53,561 bases of DNA from Streptomyces viridochromogenes (GCF_001270495.1 NZ_LGUR01000236.1:1-53561), one strand, 5' to 3'. Positions 27,682 through 36,679 are shown, counted from the stretch's first letter. The notes: generated by a model not told the origin, from the sequence alone. Numbers and translations are program-made.

Positions 27682-29028
27682 TCAGTGGTCGCGGGTCTCG
27701 GTCTCCAGCGGCGATCCGTCGGACGTCTCGCGCATCCGAATGTAGACGAGCAGCGAAATCAGGACACAGGCGGTGACGTAGTAGAAGTACCAGCTCTCGT
27801 GACCGGCGTTCTTGAACCACAGAGCCACGTACTCGGCCGTCCCGCCGAACACGGCCACGGTCAGGGCGTACGGCAGGCCGACACCCAGCGCCCGGATCGA
27901 GGTCGGGAACAGCTCCGCCTTCACCACCGCGCTGATCGAGGTGTACAGGGAACTGACCGCCAGCGGCCCGACCATGAGCAGGAACGCGTACACGGGATCG
28001 CTGGTGTGCGACAGCAGTGTCAGCGAGGGCACCACGACCACGGCGCCGAGCACGCCGAACGCGATCAGCATCGGACGGCGCCCCACCCGGTCGGACAGCA
28101 ATCCCATCACCGGCTGGAGCACCACGAACACCAGCAGCGCGAAGAAGTTGATCCAGGCCGCCGTCGGCTTGGCGATGCCGCTGGTGTTGACCATGAACTT
28201 CTGCAGGTACGTGGTGTACGTGTAGAAGAACAGCGTGCCGCCCATCGTCAGCCCGACGACGACCAGGCACTGCCGGGGATACGACAGCAGCATCCGCAGA
28301 CTGCCGCGCGCGGGCCCATCGCCCTTGCCGCCGTCTCCCTCGGCCGCCGCACGCTCGAAGCTCTCCGACTCGTCCATGCCGCGCCGCAGCCACAGCACGA
28401 CGATCGCCCCCGCCGCACCGACGACGAACGCGACCCGCCAGCCCCACGCCTCCATCTGCGCGGCGCTGAGCACCTGCTGGAGGACGATCTGCAGGCCGAG
28501 CGCGGTCAGCTGGCCGGCGATGAGCGTGACGTACTGGAAGCTGGAGTAGTAGCCGCGCCGGCCGGGCGAGGCCACCTCCGACATATAGGTGGCCGACGTC
28601 GAGTACTCACCGCCGACCGACAGGCCCTGGAGCAGTCGCGCGGTCACCAGCAGCACCGGCGCGGCGACCCCGATCGAGCCGTACGACGGGGTCAGCGCGA
28701 CGATCAGCGAACCGGCCGCCATGAGCGTCACCGACAGCGTCAGCGCCGAGCGCCGGCCGTGGCGGTCGGCGTAGCGGCCGAGCACCCAGCCGCCGATCGG
28801 GCGCATCAGGAAGCCGACTGCGAACACCGCGGCGGTGTTCAGCAGCTGCGCGGTCTGGTCGCCGGACGGAAAGAACGCGGCGGCGAAGTACACGCTGAAC
28901 GCGGTGTACGCGTACCAGTCGTACCACTCGATCAAGTTGCCGATCGATCCGCGCACGATGTTGCTGACGACCCTGCGCTCACCGCGGCGCGACTCCTGCG
29001 CGCTCACGGGCGTGGTCTGAGTGGCCAT
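27682..29028 (-). CDS. MHS-family metabolite:proton symporter (MFS)
   Basis: A 448-residue transporter with about 12 membrane helices. NLIEWYDWYAYTAFSVYFA at the first helix, the loop GRYADRHGRRSAL and its repeat LLSDRVGRRPML place it in the metabolite:H+ symporter group (citrate, alpha-ketoglutarate, proline/betaine, shikimate types). The ATG has AGGGAG in front; an upstream GTG/ATG extension lacks that. It is the first gene of the four-gene operon with the two-component system and TAXI protein, which likely control its own expression in response to the transported acid. Confidence 0.85.
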   Translation of the reverse strand: MATQTTPVSAQESRRGERRVVSNIVRGSIGNLIEWYDWYAYTAFSVYFAAAFFPSGDQTAQLLNTAAVFAVGFLMRPIGGWVLGRYADRHGRRSALTLSVTLMAAGSLIVALTPSYGSIGVAAPVLLVTARLLQGLSVGGEYSTSATYMSEVASPGRRGYYSSFQYVTLIAGQLTALGLQIVLQQVLSAAQMEAWGWRVAFVVGAAGAIVVLWLRRGMDESESFERAAAEGDGGKGDGPARGSLRMLLSYPRQCLVVVGLTMGGTLFFYTYTTYLQKFMVNTSGIAKPTAAWINFFALLVFVVLQPVMGLLSDRVGRRPMLIAFGVLGAVVVVPSLTLLSHTSDPVYAFLLMVGPLAVSSLYTSISAVVKAELFPTSIRALGVGLPYALTVAVFGGTAEYVALWFKNAGHESWYFYYVTACVLISLLVYIRMRETSDGSPLETETRDH

Positions 29029-29106
29029 CGAAAACTCCCTTGTCTGCGGCCCGGGAGCACACAGGGTCGACGGCGCGACAGGGCCGTTCAACAGCCCGGA
29101 CGAAGT

Positions 29107-29123
29107 CCTAACAGTCCCTTAGG
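29107..29123. promoter_or_regulatory. Dyad CCTAA-N7-TTAGG upstream of the MHS operon
   Basis: Perfect 5-base arms about 80 bases upstream of the transporter start. The spacing of one helical turn suits the response regulator of the operon or another dimer. Confidence 0.35.
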
Positions 29124-29178
29124 GCTGAGGCGGCGGAGGTTGCGGGGCGGCGGAGGTCGCGTGGTGGCGTCGGGGTAG

Positions 29179-29190
29179 GGGGATATCCCC
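29179..29190. promoter_or_regulatory. Palindrome GGGGATATCCCC
   Basis: A perfect 12-base palindrome immediately upstream of a TTGACA element that points toward the monooxygenase gene. A repressor or activator site is plausible. Confidence 0.4.
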
Positions 29191-29207
29191 GTCGTGTTCC
29201 CGGCACG

Positions 29208-29239
29208 TTGACAGGCATCTGCCGACATGTTGCTATAAG
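29208..29239 (+). promoter_or_regulatory. Candidate promoter of the monooxygenase operon
   Basis: A consensus TTGACA (29208-29213) is followed after 20 bases by TATAAG (29234-29239). The spacing is longer than the usual 17-18, so it may need an activator. It lies about 100 bases before the monooxygenase start. Confidence 0.4.
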
Positions 29240-29340
29240 CGCTGCTCAGCACGCCTGCGTCGCCTCGCAGGCCGCTCGGGCACCGGATCGACGGCCGCCC
29301 GACCGAGGGCGGCGGCGCCCAGAGCCCAGAGCGAGGACCC

Positions 29341-30504
29341 ATGCCGCAGCGTGCCGCGACCATCGTCGGCGGCGGGATCGGCGGTCTCGCGGCGGCCATC
29401 GCCCTGCACCGCCGGGGCTGGCGCGTCGAGGTGCTGGAACGGGCCCCGGAGTTCACCGAGATCGGCGCCGGCATCTCCCTGTGGCCGAACGCGCTGCGTG
29501 CCCTGGAGGTGCTCGGCCTGGCCGACGCCGTCCGGGCACTCGGCGCCGCCGAGGCCACCGGCGGGGTACGCGACCGGCAGGGCCGCTGGCTGTCCCGCAC
29601 CGACAACGCGGAACTGACGCGCCGGTTCGGCCATCCCCTGGTGGTCCTGCACCGCGCGGACCTGTTGCGGGCGCTCACCGAGGCGCTGCCCGCCGACAGC
29701 CTGCGGTCGGGCAGCGAGGTGTCCGCCCTCCGCGACGACGACCGCGGTGCGATCGTCGAACATGGTGGGGGCGAGTCCCGGGCGGACCTCGTGATCGGCG
29801 CCGACGGCCTGCGCAGCGTGGTCCGCCGAGCCCTGTGGCCCGCCGCGGCAGGCCCGCGGTACGCCGGTTACACCGCCTGGCGCATGGTCACCGAGCCGCT
29901 CGCCGCCCCGCCCGCCGAGGGCGCCGCGATCTGGGGCCGCGGCGAGAGGTTCGGCTACACGGCGTTGCCGGGCGGGCGGATGTACTGCTTCGCGACCGCG
30001 TCGCTTCCGGCGGGAACGGTCTCCGGCACGTCCGAACACGCCGAACTGCTCCGCCGCTTCGGCTCCTGGCCCGACCCCGTCCCCGCCCTGCTGGCCGCCG
30101 TCCCCGTGGACGCGGTGCTCCGGCACGACCTGTACGACCTGCCGCCGCTGCCCACCTTCGCCCGCGGCCGGGTCGCGCTGCTGGGCGACGCGGCCCATGC
30201 CATGACCCCCAATCTGGGCCAGGGCGCGTGCCAGGCGCTGGAGGACGCGGTCACCCTCGCCCACTGCCTCGACGGGACCCCGGACGTCACCGCCGCGCTC
30301 CACTCGTACGACCTGCTGCGCCGCCCGAGGACCCAGGCCGTCGCGCGTCGCTCCGCCCGGCTCGGGACGGTCGCCCAGCTGTCGTGGCCGCCCGCGGCGC
30401 TGCTGCGCGACATGGCGGCCCGGCTGACGCCGGCGCGGGCGACGCTGCGGTCCATGACGCCGGTCCTCGGCTGGACCCCGCCCGGAGCCGCGGTGACCCG
30501 GTGA
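29341..30504 (+). CDS. FAD-dependent monooxygenase, salicylate/3-hydroxybenzoate-hydroxylase-like
   Basis: A 387-residue group A flavoprotein hydroxylase. AATIVGGGIGGLAAAIALHR gives the dinucleotide site, DLVIGADGLRS the DG motif, and ALLGDAAHAMTPNLGQGACQ the GD motif, all in the correct order and spacing. It would use NAD(P)H and oxygen to hydroxylate an aromatic or similar ring. AGGA precedes the ATG. It is followed after 25 bases by an unusual membrane protein gene, so the two are probably one operon. No other aromatic-degradation gene is nearby, so a biosynthetic or detoxifying role is possible. Confidence 0.8.
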   Translation: MPQRAATIVGGGIGGLAAAIALHRRGWRVEVLERAPEFTEIGAGISLWPNALRALEVLGLADAVRALGAAEATGGVRDRQGRWLSRTDNAELTRRFGHPLVVLHRADLLRALTEALPADSLRSGSEVSALRDDDRGAIVEHGGGESRADLVIGADGLRSVVRRALWPAAAGPRYAGYTAWRMVTEPLAAPPAEGAAIWGRGERFGYTALPGGRMYCFATASLPAGTVSGTSEHAELLRRFGSWPDPVPALLAAVPVDAVLRHDLYDLPPLPTFARGRVALLGDAAHAMTPNLGQGACQALEDAVTLAHCLDGTPDVTAALHSYDLLRRPRTQAVARRSARLGTVAQLSWPPAALLRDMAARLTPARATLRSMTPVLGWTPPGAAVTR

Positions 30505-30529
30505 CCACGACACGGAGCGAGAACCACTG

Positions 30530-32068
30530 ATGCCGGACTGGACGTATCACCCGCTGCGCGGCGCGGCCGCCGCCGTCCTCGGCGAGCGCCGTTCGCACCG
30601 CACCGCACTGCGGCTCCTGGCCTCGATCGGCTCCCGGCCCGCCGGTGCACGGCTGATCGCCCGGGGATTCGGCCACCGCCATCCGCCGCAGCGGCTCGCC
30701 GGTGACCTGGCCGGCGTGCCCGTGACCGTCCGACTGGGCATATCCGTCCCGCCCTCGCTCGCCCGCGACACGATCCGCGCCATGCCCCCGCTCGGGGCCG
30801 GCGTCGTAGAGGTGTCCCCCGTCTCGGCCGCCGATGTGGAGACCGTACGGGAGGCTGCCGCCGGACGCTCGATCCCCGTGGTCGTCCGCGCCCGCGACGC
30901 GGAGACAGAGGCCGCGCTCAAGCCCCATATCGACGGCTTCACCAGCGGCGACGACCCGCACGTGGTCCGCGTGTCCGACCCCTCGGTCACCGCCGCCGCA
31001 GCCGCGATCGAGGAGCCGGACACCGTCGTACTCGCCCGGCCCGACGTGCTCGTCGCGGCCGGACCCGGCTGGTTCGCACGGGTCACCGAGGCCGCCACGC
31101 CCACGGCGCCCGCTCCGGGCCTGCGGGACCTCGGCCTCGATCCGCGCCGCTGGCCCGCCTGGTGGTGGGCGCTGCTCGTCGGGCTCGGTATGACGGCCGC
31201 CGGACTCGGTGCCGCGGTGATCACACTCGGGCCGGTACTGCTCTGGTACGACCGTGACTACCTCGGCATGACGCTGCACGAACTGCACGCCGCCAACCAC
31301 CACCTCGTGCACTTCCTCCAGCACGACCGGATCACCATGGCCGGCACCATGGTGGCGATCGGCGCCCTCTACACCGGTCTCGCCGTGGGCGGTATCAGAC
31401 GCGGCTGGCCCTGGGCCCGCGAGGTGTACCTGATCTCCGGGGCGATCGGCTTCCCCACCTTGTTCTACTTCCTGGCCACCGGCTTCCTGGAACCCCTGCA
31501 CACGGCCATCGCCATCGTGCTGTTCCCGATGTTCCTGGCCGCGGTCCGCCGGACCCCGCACACACCGCGCTGGCAGCCGGCACCCGAGGGGCCGGAGCCG
31601 GAACGGCGGCGGGCGCTGGTCGGCCAACTGCTGCTGATCGTCACCGGAGCGGGGCTGTTCGCCGGCGGAGCGGTGATCTCCGTCGTCGGCCTGACCGGTG
31701 TCTTCGTACCCACCGACCTGACCTTCCTGGGCGCCGACGCACAGACCCTCGAAGCCGTGAACCCCCGGCTCGTGCCCTTCGTCGCCCACGACCGCGCCGG
31801 GTTCGGCGGCGCGCTGATGTCCGCCGCGGTGGCGATCACCCTGCTCAGCGCGTGGGGCTGGCGGCGGGGCGAGACCTGGGTGTTCTGGACGCTGACCGCG
31901 GCCGCGGCCGCCGGCTTCCTCCCGGCGGTCGTGGTGCACACCGTGATCCACTACACGGACTTCATCCACCTCGCGCCGGTCTACCTCGGCATCGCCCTGA
32001 CCGGTACCGGCCTTGTGCTCGCGCGTCCCTACCTGTGTGCCAAGGTGTCGAGGGGGCCGACAGACTGA
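30530..32068 (+). CDS. Membrane protein: degenerate DHODH-like head plus duplicated membrane module
   Basis: A 512-residue protein in two parts. Residues about 1-190 resemble dihydroorotate dehydrogenase at both ends: YHPLR...ERRSHRTALRLL, GDLAGVPV and LGAGVVEVSPV at the front, and ARPDVLVAAGPGWF at the back. The middle with FMN and catalytic residues is missing. Residues about 208-500 are membrane-spanning and made of two repeats. Each has A-x-N-x2-L-V-x-F-x2-H-D-R (ending at R267 and R422), with Arg-Arg-Gly exactly 23 residues later (290 and 445). The two copies are offset by 155 residues. Each repeat has about four helices and a conserved late His (324, 480). I do not recognise the family. 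Its position right behind a flavin monooxygenase suggests joint action. Confidence 0.75.
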   Translation: MPDWTYHPLRGAAAAVLGERRSHRTALRLLASIGSRPAGARLIARGFGHRHPPQRLAGDLAGVPVTVRLGISVPPSLARDTIRAMPPLGAGVVEVSPVSAADVETVREAAAGRSIPVVVRARDAETEAALKPHIDGFTSGDDPHVVRVSDPSVTAAAAAIEEPDTVVLARPDVLVAAGPGWFARVTEAATPTAPAPGLRDLGLDPRRWPAWWWALLVGLGMTAAGLGAAVITLGPVLLWYDRDYLGMTLHELHAANHHLVHFLQHDRITMAGTMVAIGALYTGLAVGGIRRGWPWAREVYLISGAIGFPTLFYFLATGFLEPLHTAIAIVLFPMFLAAVRRTPHTPRWQPAPEGPEPERRRALVGQLLLIVTGAGLFAGGAVISVVGLTGVFVPTDLTFLGADAQTLEAVNPRLVPFVAHDRAGFGGALMSAAVAITLLSAWGWRRGETWVFWTLTAAAAAGFLPAVVVHTVIHYTDFIHLAPVYLGIALTGTGLVLARPYLCAKVSRGPTD

Positions 32069-32100
32069 CACCGCCGCGGCACGCGGCTGAAGGGAGACGG

Positions 32101-32823
32101 ATGCGGTCCGGACGAGTTGAGGACCCGGCGGACGCCGCGGACCTTCGCGCACGGCTGCGGCACGTCTACTGGATCGGCGGCGGGAGCGGCGCCGGTAAGT
32201 CGACGATCGCCCGTCGGCTCGCGGACCGCTACGGGTGGCGTCTCTACGCGACCGACGACGTGATGGGCGATCACGCCCGGCGGACCACGCCCCAGGAGGC
32301 TCCCTTCCTGCACGAGTTCACGGCCATGGACATGGACGAGCGATGGGTGAACCGGTCTCCGGAGATCATGCTGGAGACGTTCCACTGGTTCAGGGGCGAG
32401 GGATTCGGTCTGATCGTCGAAGACCTCCTCCGTCTGCCGCGGGAGCCGTGCGTCGTCGTCGAGGGCTTCCGGCTGCTGCCGCACCTCGTGAAACCTCTGC
32501 TCGCCGCCCCCGAACACGCCGTCTGGCTCCTGCCCACACCTGAGTTCCGCCAGGCCGCCTTCCGGAGTCGCGCCGCAGCGGGGGAGGGGTTCGTCCGGAA
32601 CACCAGCGATCCAGCGAAGGCCGGCCGCAACCTCGCCGAACGCGACCACATGTTCACAAGTCGCCTCCAAGCGGAAGTCGAGCACCTCCGACTGCCCGCA
32701 CTCCAGGTCGAAACCACGACGACGGAAGATGCTCTCGCCGAGCGGGTGGCCGCGTTGTTCAACGCCGCGATCGCCACCCGACGTGTGCCGCGGACACCCA
32801 CCCGAAAGGAAAGGCATCCATGA
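32101..32823 (+). CDS. P-loop NTPase/kinase-like protein
   Basis: A 240-residue protein with Walker A GGSGAGKST at residues 27-35, then RRLADRYGWRLYATDDVMGDH, which in small-molecule kinases places the acceptor-site Asp. CVVVEGFRLLP is the likely Walker B strand, and a C-terminal LID-like Arg/Lys region follows. It looks like an adenylate-kinase-like or chloramphenicol-phosphotransferase-like kinase; the substrate is unknown. GGGAG precedes the ATG. It overlaps the following hydrolase gene by ATGA. The membrane protein ends 32 bases upstream. Confidence 0.75.
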   Translation: MRSGRVEDPADAADLRARLRHVYWIGGGSGAGKSTIARRLADRYGWRLYATDDVMGDHARRTTPQEAPFLHEFTAMDMDERWVNRSPEIMLETFHWFRGEGFGLIVEDLLRLPREPCVVVEGFRLLPHLVKPLLAAPEHAVWLLPTPEFRQAAFRSRAAAGEGFVRNTSDPAKAGRNLAERDHMFTSRLQAEVEHLRLPALQVETTTTEDALAERVAALFNAAIATRRVPRTPTRKERHP

Positions 32824-33656
32824 CCGAATGGCAGCTGACCCGGACGTTCTCCAGCACATCCGGTGATGTGCGCTGGGACCGGCTGGGACCCGAAGCCGGC
32901 CGGCAGCCTGTCGTACTGTTGCACGGCACGCCGTTCTCCTCCTTCGTCTGGCGCGCCATCTCCCGTTCGCTCGCACGTGACCACCAGGTGTTCGTCTGGG
33001 ACATGCCCGGCTACGGGATGTCGGACAAGTCCGCGGACCAGGATGTGTCCCTGGCCGCCCAGGGCCGGATCTTCACCGAGCTGCTGAGCCACTGGGGGCT
33101 GGACGAACCGCTCGTGGTCGCCCATGACTTCGGCGGCGCCGTCGCACTGCGGGCGCATCTGCTGCACGGCGCCCGCTACCGGGCTCTGGCTCTGGTCGAT
33201 CCGGTCGCGCTGGCACCGTGGGGGTCCCCGTTCTTCCGGCTCGTCCGTGAGCACGCCGAGGTCTTCGAGCAGTTGCCGCCACCACTGCACCGAGCCCTCG
33301 TCCGTGAATACGTCACCTCCGCGAGCAGCCCGGGCCTGCACCCGGCCGTCCTCGACCGGCTCGTCGAGCCCTGGCTCGGCGACCCCGGCCAAGCGGCCTT
33401 CTACCGGCAGATCGCCCAGGCCGACCAGCGCTACACCGACGAGGTCCAGGGCCGGTACGCCGAGATCGCCGTGCCGACGCTGATCTGCTGGGGCCGGAAC
33501 GACACCTGGATTCCCGCGGAGAAGGGGGCGGAACTCGCCGCCCTGATCCCGGGGGCGCGGCTGGAGCCGATCGCCGACGCGGGCCACCTCGTCCAGGAGG
33601 ACGCCCCCGCGGAACTGACGGCCGTTCTCCTCGATTTCCTCCAACGGCAGCACTGA
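32820..33656 (+). CDS. Alpha/beta hydrolase with Asp nucleophile (dehalogenase/epoxide-hydrolase-like)
   Basis: A 278-residue hydrolase. LLHGTPFSS is the oxyanion segment, and the nucleophile elbow VVAHDFGGAVA has Asp in place of Ser, the mark of haloalkane or haloacetate dehalogenases and epoxide hydrolases. WGRNDTWIP gives the acid region and DAGHLVQEDAP the His. A dehalogenase-like cap lies between. Start and stop contexts show coupling to the P-loop gene. A cytoplasmic detoxification or catabolic role is likely. Halide-binding residues cannot be checked by eye. Confidence 0.8.
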   Translation: MTEWQLTRTFSSTSGDVRWDRLGPEAGRQPVVLLHGTPFSSFVWRAISRSLARDHQVFVWDMPGYGMSDKSADQDVSLAAQGRIFTELLSHWGLDEPLVVAHDFGGAVALRAHLLHGARYRALALVDPVALAPWGSPFFRLVREHAEVFEQLPPPLHRALVREYVTSASSPGLHPAVLDRLVEPWLGDPGQAAFYRQIAQADQRYTDEVQGRYAEIAVPTLICWGRNDTWIPAEKGAELAALIPGARLEPIADAGHLVQEDAPAELTAVLLDFLQRQH

Positions 33657-33699
33657 GCAAGTGAGTTGTCGCTTCTGGTGACGTGCGGCCGGTTCGCGT

Positions 33700-34833
33700 T
33701 CAGGGGTCGAGGCGTTCCGCGTACGCCTCGGTCGGAGGAGCCGGAGTGGGACTGGTCATGCCCACCGACCAGAACCCCGCGGTGCCGGGTACGGATGTCA
33801 CGTCGTTGAGGTACGGCGCGGGCGCCGCGCCGGCCGGGCCGCGAACGACGGTCCAGGAGTCGCCGTCGCGGCGCAGGTACGTACTGCGGGTCTGGTCCCG
33901 GTAGTTCCAGCCGGAGATCCACGCGGCCCGGCCCTGCGCGTCGCCCGCGATGCCGCTCAACGACCCGACGGTGAAGCCCGCCTCCACCCGCGTCCAGGCC
34001 GTGCCGTCCCAGTGGGCCAGGGCGGGGTTGCCGGGGCGGCCGGGAGGACCGCCGATGCCGGCCTCGGTGCCCACCGCCCATACGTCGTCCGGCCCGGCGG
34101 CGTGGAGATCGGCGATGCCCAGGCGCAGGCCGGAGACCGGGGGCAGGACCGACCACGCTCCGTCCCAGCGGGCCACCAGGCCGGACCATCCGCCGCCGTT
34201 CGACTGGTCTCCGCCGACCCAGACCTCGCCCGGCGAGCCCACCACGACCCGGTACAGATTCGCGCTCGGGACGGGCAGCGGGTCCAGCCATCGCCATGAC
34301 TCCCCGCCCCCGTCGCCGTACAGCAGACCGGCGGCGCCGCCCCGGCTGCCGCAGATCCACACCTGCCGGTCGGATCCCACCGCCACCGCGTTCAGCCGAA
34401 CGTCCTGTTCTCCCGCGCCCGGGAACGCGGCCTCGCGCCAGGTGGTTCCGTCCCAGCGCAGCAGCGCGCTTGCGGTCCCGGCGGGCTGGCCCACACTCCA
34501 CGCGGCGGTGGAGCACGTGCCGGCTACGTCCATCAACCGGGTGTGACCCAGATGCGACAGGTCGGTCTTCGTCCAGGCGCTGCCGTTCCACAGCATGGCC
34601 AGCCCCCGCCCGAGCGACGACCCGGCGCGGCCCTCCTCGCCCACGGCCCACGCCAGTCGAGGTCCGGCGGCACCGATACGGCGCAACTGCGCGGCCGGAG
34701 CGCTGCCGGGCGCCGGCACGGCCTGCCAGCCTTGGGCGAGGGGCCTCGGCACCTCGGCCCGTGCCGGAGCCGGGCCGAGCGCGAGCCCCGAGAGCGTGCC
34801 GATCGTCCCTGCCACAAATCGTCTGCGTCTCAC
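33700..34833 (-). CDS. Secreted beta-propeller-like protein
   Basis: A 377-residue exported protein. RRRRFVAGTIGTLSGLALGPAPARA is read here in two parts as a twin-arginine-type signal followed by a cleavage site. The mature part repeats strands such as MLWNGSAWTKTDL, LLRWDGTTWREAAF, VARWDGAWSVLP and LAHWDGTAWTRVEA, each with the WDG.AW core and followed by V(W)VGG or VWAVG. This gives about six to seven blades, as in kelch or sialidase-like propellers, without Asp boxes or catalytic residues that I can identify. GTG 34833 follows GGGAGGG and begins the signal. It is likely an extracellular binding or scaffold protein, convergent with the hydrolase gene. Confidence 0.7.
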   Translation of the reverse strand: MRRRRFVAGTIGTLSGLALGPAPARAEVPRPLAQGWQAVPAPGSAPAAQLRRIGAAGPRLAWAVGEEGRAGSSLGRGLAMLWNGSAWTKTDLSHLGHTRLMDVAGTCSTAAWSVGQPAGTASALLRWDGTTWREAAFPGAGEQDVRLNAVAVGSDRQVWICGSRGGAAGLLYGDGGGESWRWLDPLPVPSANLYRVVVGSPGEVWVGGDQSNGGGWSGLVARWDGAWSVLPPVSGLRLGIADLHAAGPDDVWAVGTEAGIGGPPGRPGNPALAHWDGTAWTRVEAGFTVGSLSGIAGDAQGRAAWISGWNYRDQTRSTYLRRDGDSWTVVRGPAGAAPAPYLNDVTSVPGTAGFWSVGMTSPTPAPPTEAYAERLDP

Positions 34834-35002
34834 TGCTGAATCCCTCCCGATGGATGGGGCGGACAGGGCGGATGGGCGGTAGCGCGGAGAGGAGGGACCA
34901 CCTTGACCCAGCGAACCTTGGAGGTCTAGATACGTGCGTGACAAAGCAAGTAGCGCCACCGTAGGGCGAGTTGGGGAGTTGGGGAGTGGGATCCCGGCTC
35001 CG

Positions 35003-36649
35003 TCAGTGCCTGCGGCCGCCGCGCAGTTCGAGCCGCTCGCCGGGGAAACGCTCGCGGAAGCCGCGGTCGTGGGAGACCGCGACCACCGCTCCCGGGTAGG
35101 CCGCGAGCGCCGCCTCCAGGTCCTCGACGAGGTCGAGCGCGATGTGGTTCGTCGGCTCGTCGAGTACGAGAAGGTCCGCGGGCCGGGTCACCAGGGCCGC
35201 GATCTGAAGCCGGCGCTGCTGTCCCGCGGACAGCGACGCGACCGGGACATACAGGTCCTCCTCCCGGAACAGGCCCAGTGCCAGGAGCTGTTCGGCGTAC
35301 TCCTCCGGCAGCCCGGGCCGGCCGGCCGCGAAGGCGGCGAGCAGCGGGAGTCGCGTGGAGCGCGCGGGCAGCTCCTGCGCCAGGTATCCGATCAGGGCGG
35401 GGCGGCGTACCGCGCCCGCGTCCGGCTCCAGATCGCCCGCCAGGACACGCAGCAGCGTCGTCTTGCCCGCCCCGTTCTCGCCGGTGACCAGCAGCCGCCG
35501 GCCGGGCGCGATCGCCAGCCGCCCGTCCAGCCGCAGCCGCTCGCCGACCGTCACGCCGTCGACTTCGACGAGCGGGTGCTCGGCGGCGTGCTCGCCGGGG
35601 GCCGCCGACAGCGAGGCCGCGAACCGCAGCGGTTCCGGGGGCGCCGGCACCGGATTGCGCCGCAGGCCGGCCAGCCGCTCCCGGGCCGCCCGCACCTGCC
35701 CGCCGAGCTTCGCCTCGTGCGAGCGACGGTGCTTGCCGAAGCCCTGCCGCGGGTCCTTGCCGGTGGTGGCAAGCCGTTTCCCGGCGGCCTCGACCAGCTC
35801 CTCGGTCCGGGCCACCTCCTCCAGCCAGTCCGCGTACTCCTGCGCGGCGCGGCGCCGGGCGGCGGCCTTCGCGGCGCGGTAGCCGGCCCAGCCGTCGCCG
35901 TACCGGTGGACCGTGCGCGCGTCTCGGTCCACCTCGAGGATCGTGGTGGCGATGTTCTCCAGGAAGCCGCGGTCATGGGTGACCGCGACGACGGTGCCGC
36001 GATGCGCGCGCAGCCGCTCCTCGAGCCAGCGCACCGCCGACGCGTCGAGGTGGTTCGTCGGCTCGTCGAGCAGCAGTAGTTCGGGGGCGGCGGCCAGCAC
36101 GCAGGCGAGGGCCAGCCGTGACTGCTCGCCGCCGGAGAGCGAGCCGAGCACGCGGTCACGGGTGACACCGGCCAGCCCGAGGCCGTGCAGGGCGGCGTCG
36201 ACGCGGGCGTCCGCCTCGTAGCCACCGCGGTCCTCGTACGCGGTCAACAGCTCGCCGTACGCGGCGAGTTCGTCCTTTGACGCCTCGCCCAGGCGCTCCT
36301 CCGCCGTCCGGATCCGGCGCTCCATGTCACGCAGTTCGGTCAGGGCGAGGTCGATCGCGTCCCGCACGGTGCGGTCCGGGTCGAGGTCGAGGGTCTGGGC
36401 GAGGTGGCCGGTGCCACCGGGGAAGCCGACGGTGACCTCCCCGGCGTCCGGCACCTCGGCCGCGGCCAGCAGCCGCAGCAGGGTGGACTTCCCGGAGCCG
36501 TTCTCGCCGATGACGGCGGCCTTCTCGCCCGGGCGGACGGTGAAGGAGACCTGGTCGAGGACGATCCGGGTGCCGTAGGACTTGGTGACGTCCTTGACGG
36601 ACAGCTGCGCCACGGCAGTGGGCGCAGCGGTACGGGCGCGTTCGCGCAT
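35003..36649 (-). CDS. ABC-F ribosome-protection ATPase
   Basis: A 548-residue soluble protein with two ABC domains and no membrane helices. The first has Walker A IGENGSGKST, signature LSGGEQ and Walker B LLLLDEPTNHLD. A linker of about 85 mostly Arg/Ala/Glu residues follows. The second has Walker A TGENGAGKTT, LSAGQQ and LVLDEPTNHIA. This is the layout of ABC-F factors that act on the ribosome, including antibiotic-resistance types of producing streptomycetes. Upstream lies a 7-codon leader peptide, a hairpin and a strong promoter, which fits antibiotic-induced attenuation. AGGGAAAG precedes the ATG. Housekeeping EttA-like function is the alternative, but a leader peptide favours resistance. 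Confidence 0.85.
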   Translation of the reverse strand: MRERARTAAPTAVAQLSVKDVTKSYGTRIVLDQVSFTVRPGEKAAVIGENGSGKSTLLRLLAAAEVPDAGEVTVGFPGGTGHLAQTLDLDPDRTVRDAIDLALTELRDMERRIRTAEERLGEASKDELAAYGELLTAYEDRGGYEADARVDAALHGLGLAGVTRDRVLGSLSGGEQSRLALACVLAAAPELLLLDEPTNHLDASAVRWLEERLRAHRGTVVAVTHDRGFLENIATTILEVDRDARTVHRYGDGWAGYRAAKAAARRRAAQEYADWLEEVARTEELVEAAGKRLATTGKDPRQGFGKHRRSHEAKLGGQVRAARERLAGLRRNPVPAPPEPLRFAASLSAAPGEHAAEHPLVEVDGVTVGERLRLDGRLAIAPGRRLLVTGENGAGKTTLLRVLAGDLEPDAGAVRRPALIGYLAQELPARSTRLPLLAAFAAGRPGLPEEYAEQLLALGLFREEDLYVPVASLSAGQQRRLQIAALVTRPADLLVLDEPTNHIALDLVEDLEAALAAYPGAVVAVSHDRGFRERFPGERLELRGGRRH

Positions 36650-36679
36650 GTGGCTTTCCCTGGGGATGCGAAGTGTCTA

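Larger units (their letters stand above)
29029..29340. other. 312-base divergent regulatory region
   Basis: This gap separates the MHS operon from the monooxygenase operon. It holds a CCTAA-N7-TTAGG dyad (29107-29123), the perfect palindrome GGGGATATCCCC (29179-29190) and a TTGACA element (29208-29213). I see no coding region in it. Confidence 0.6.
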
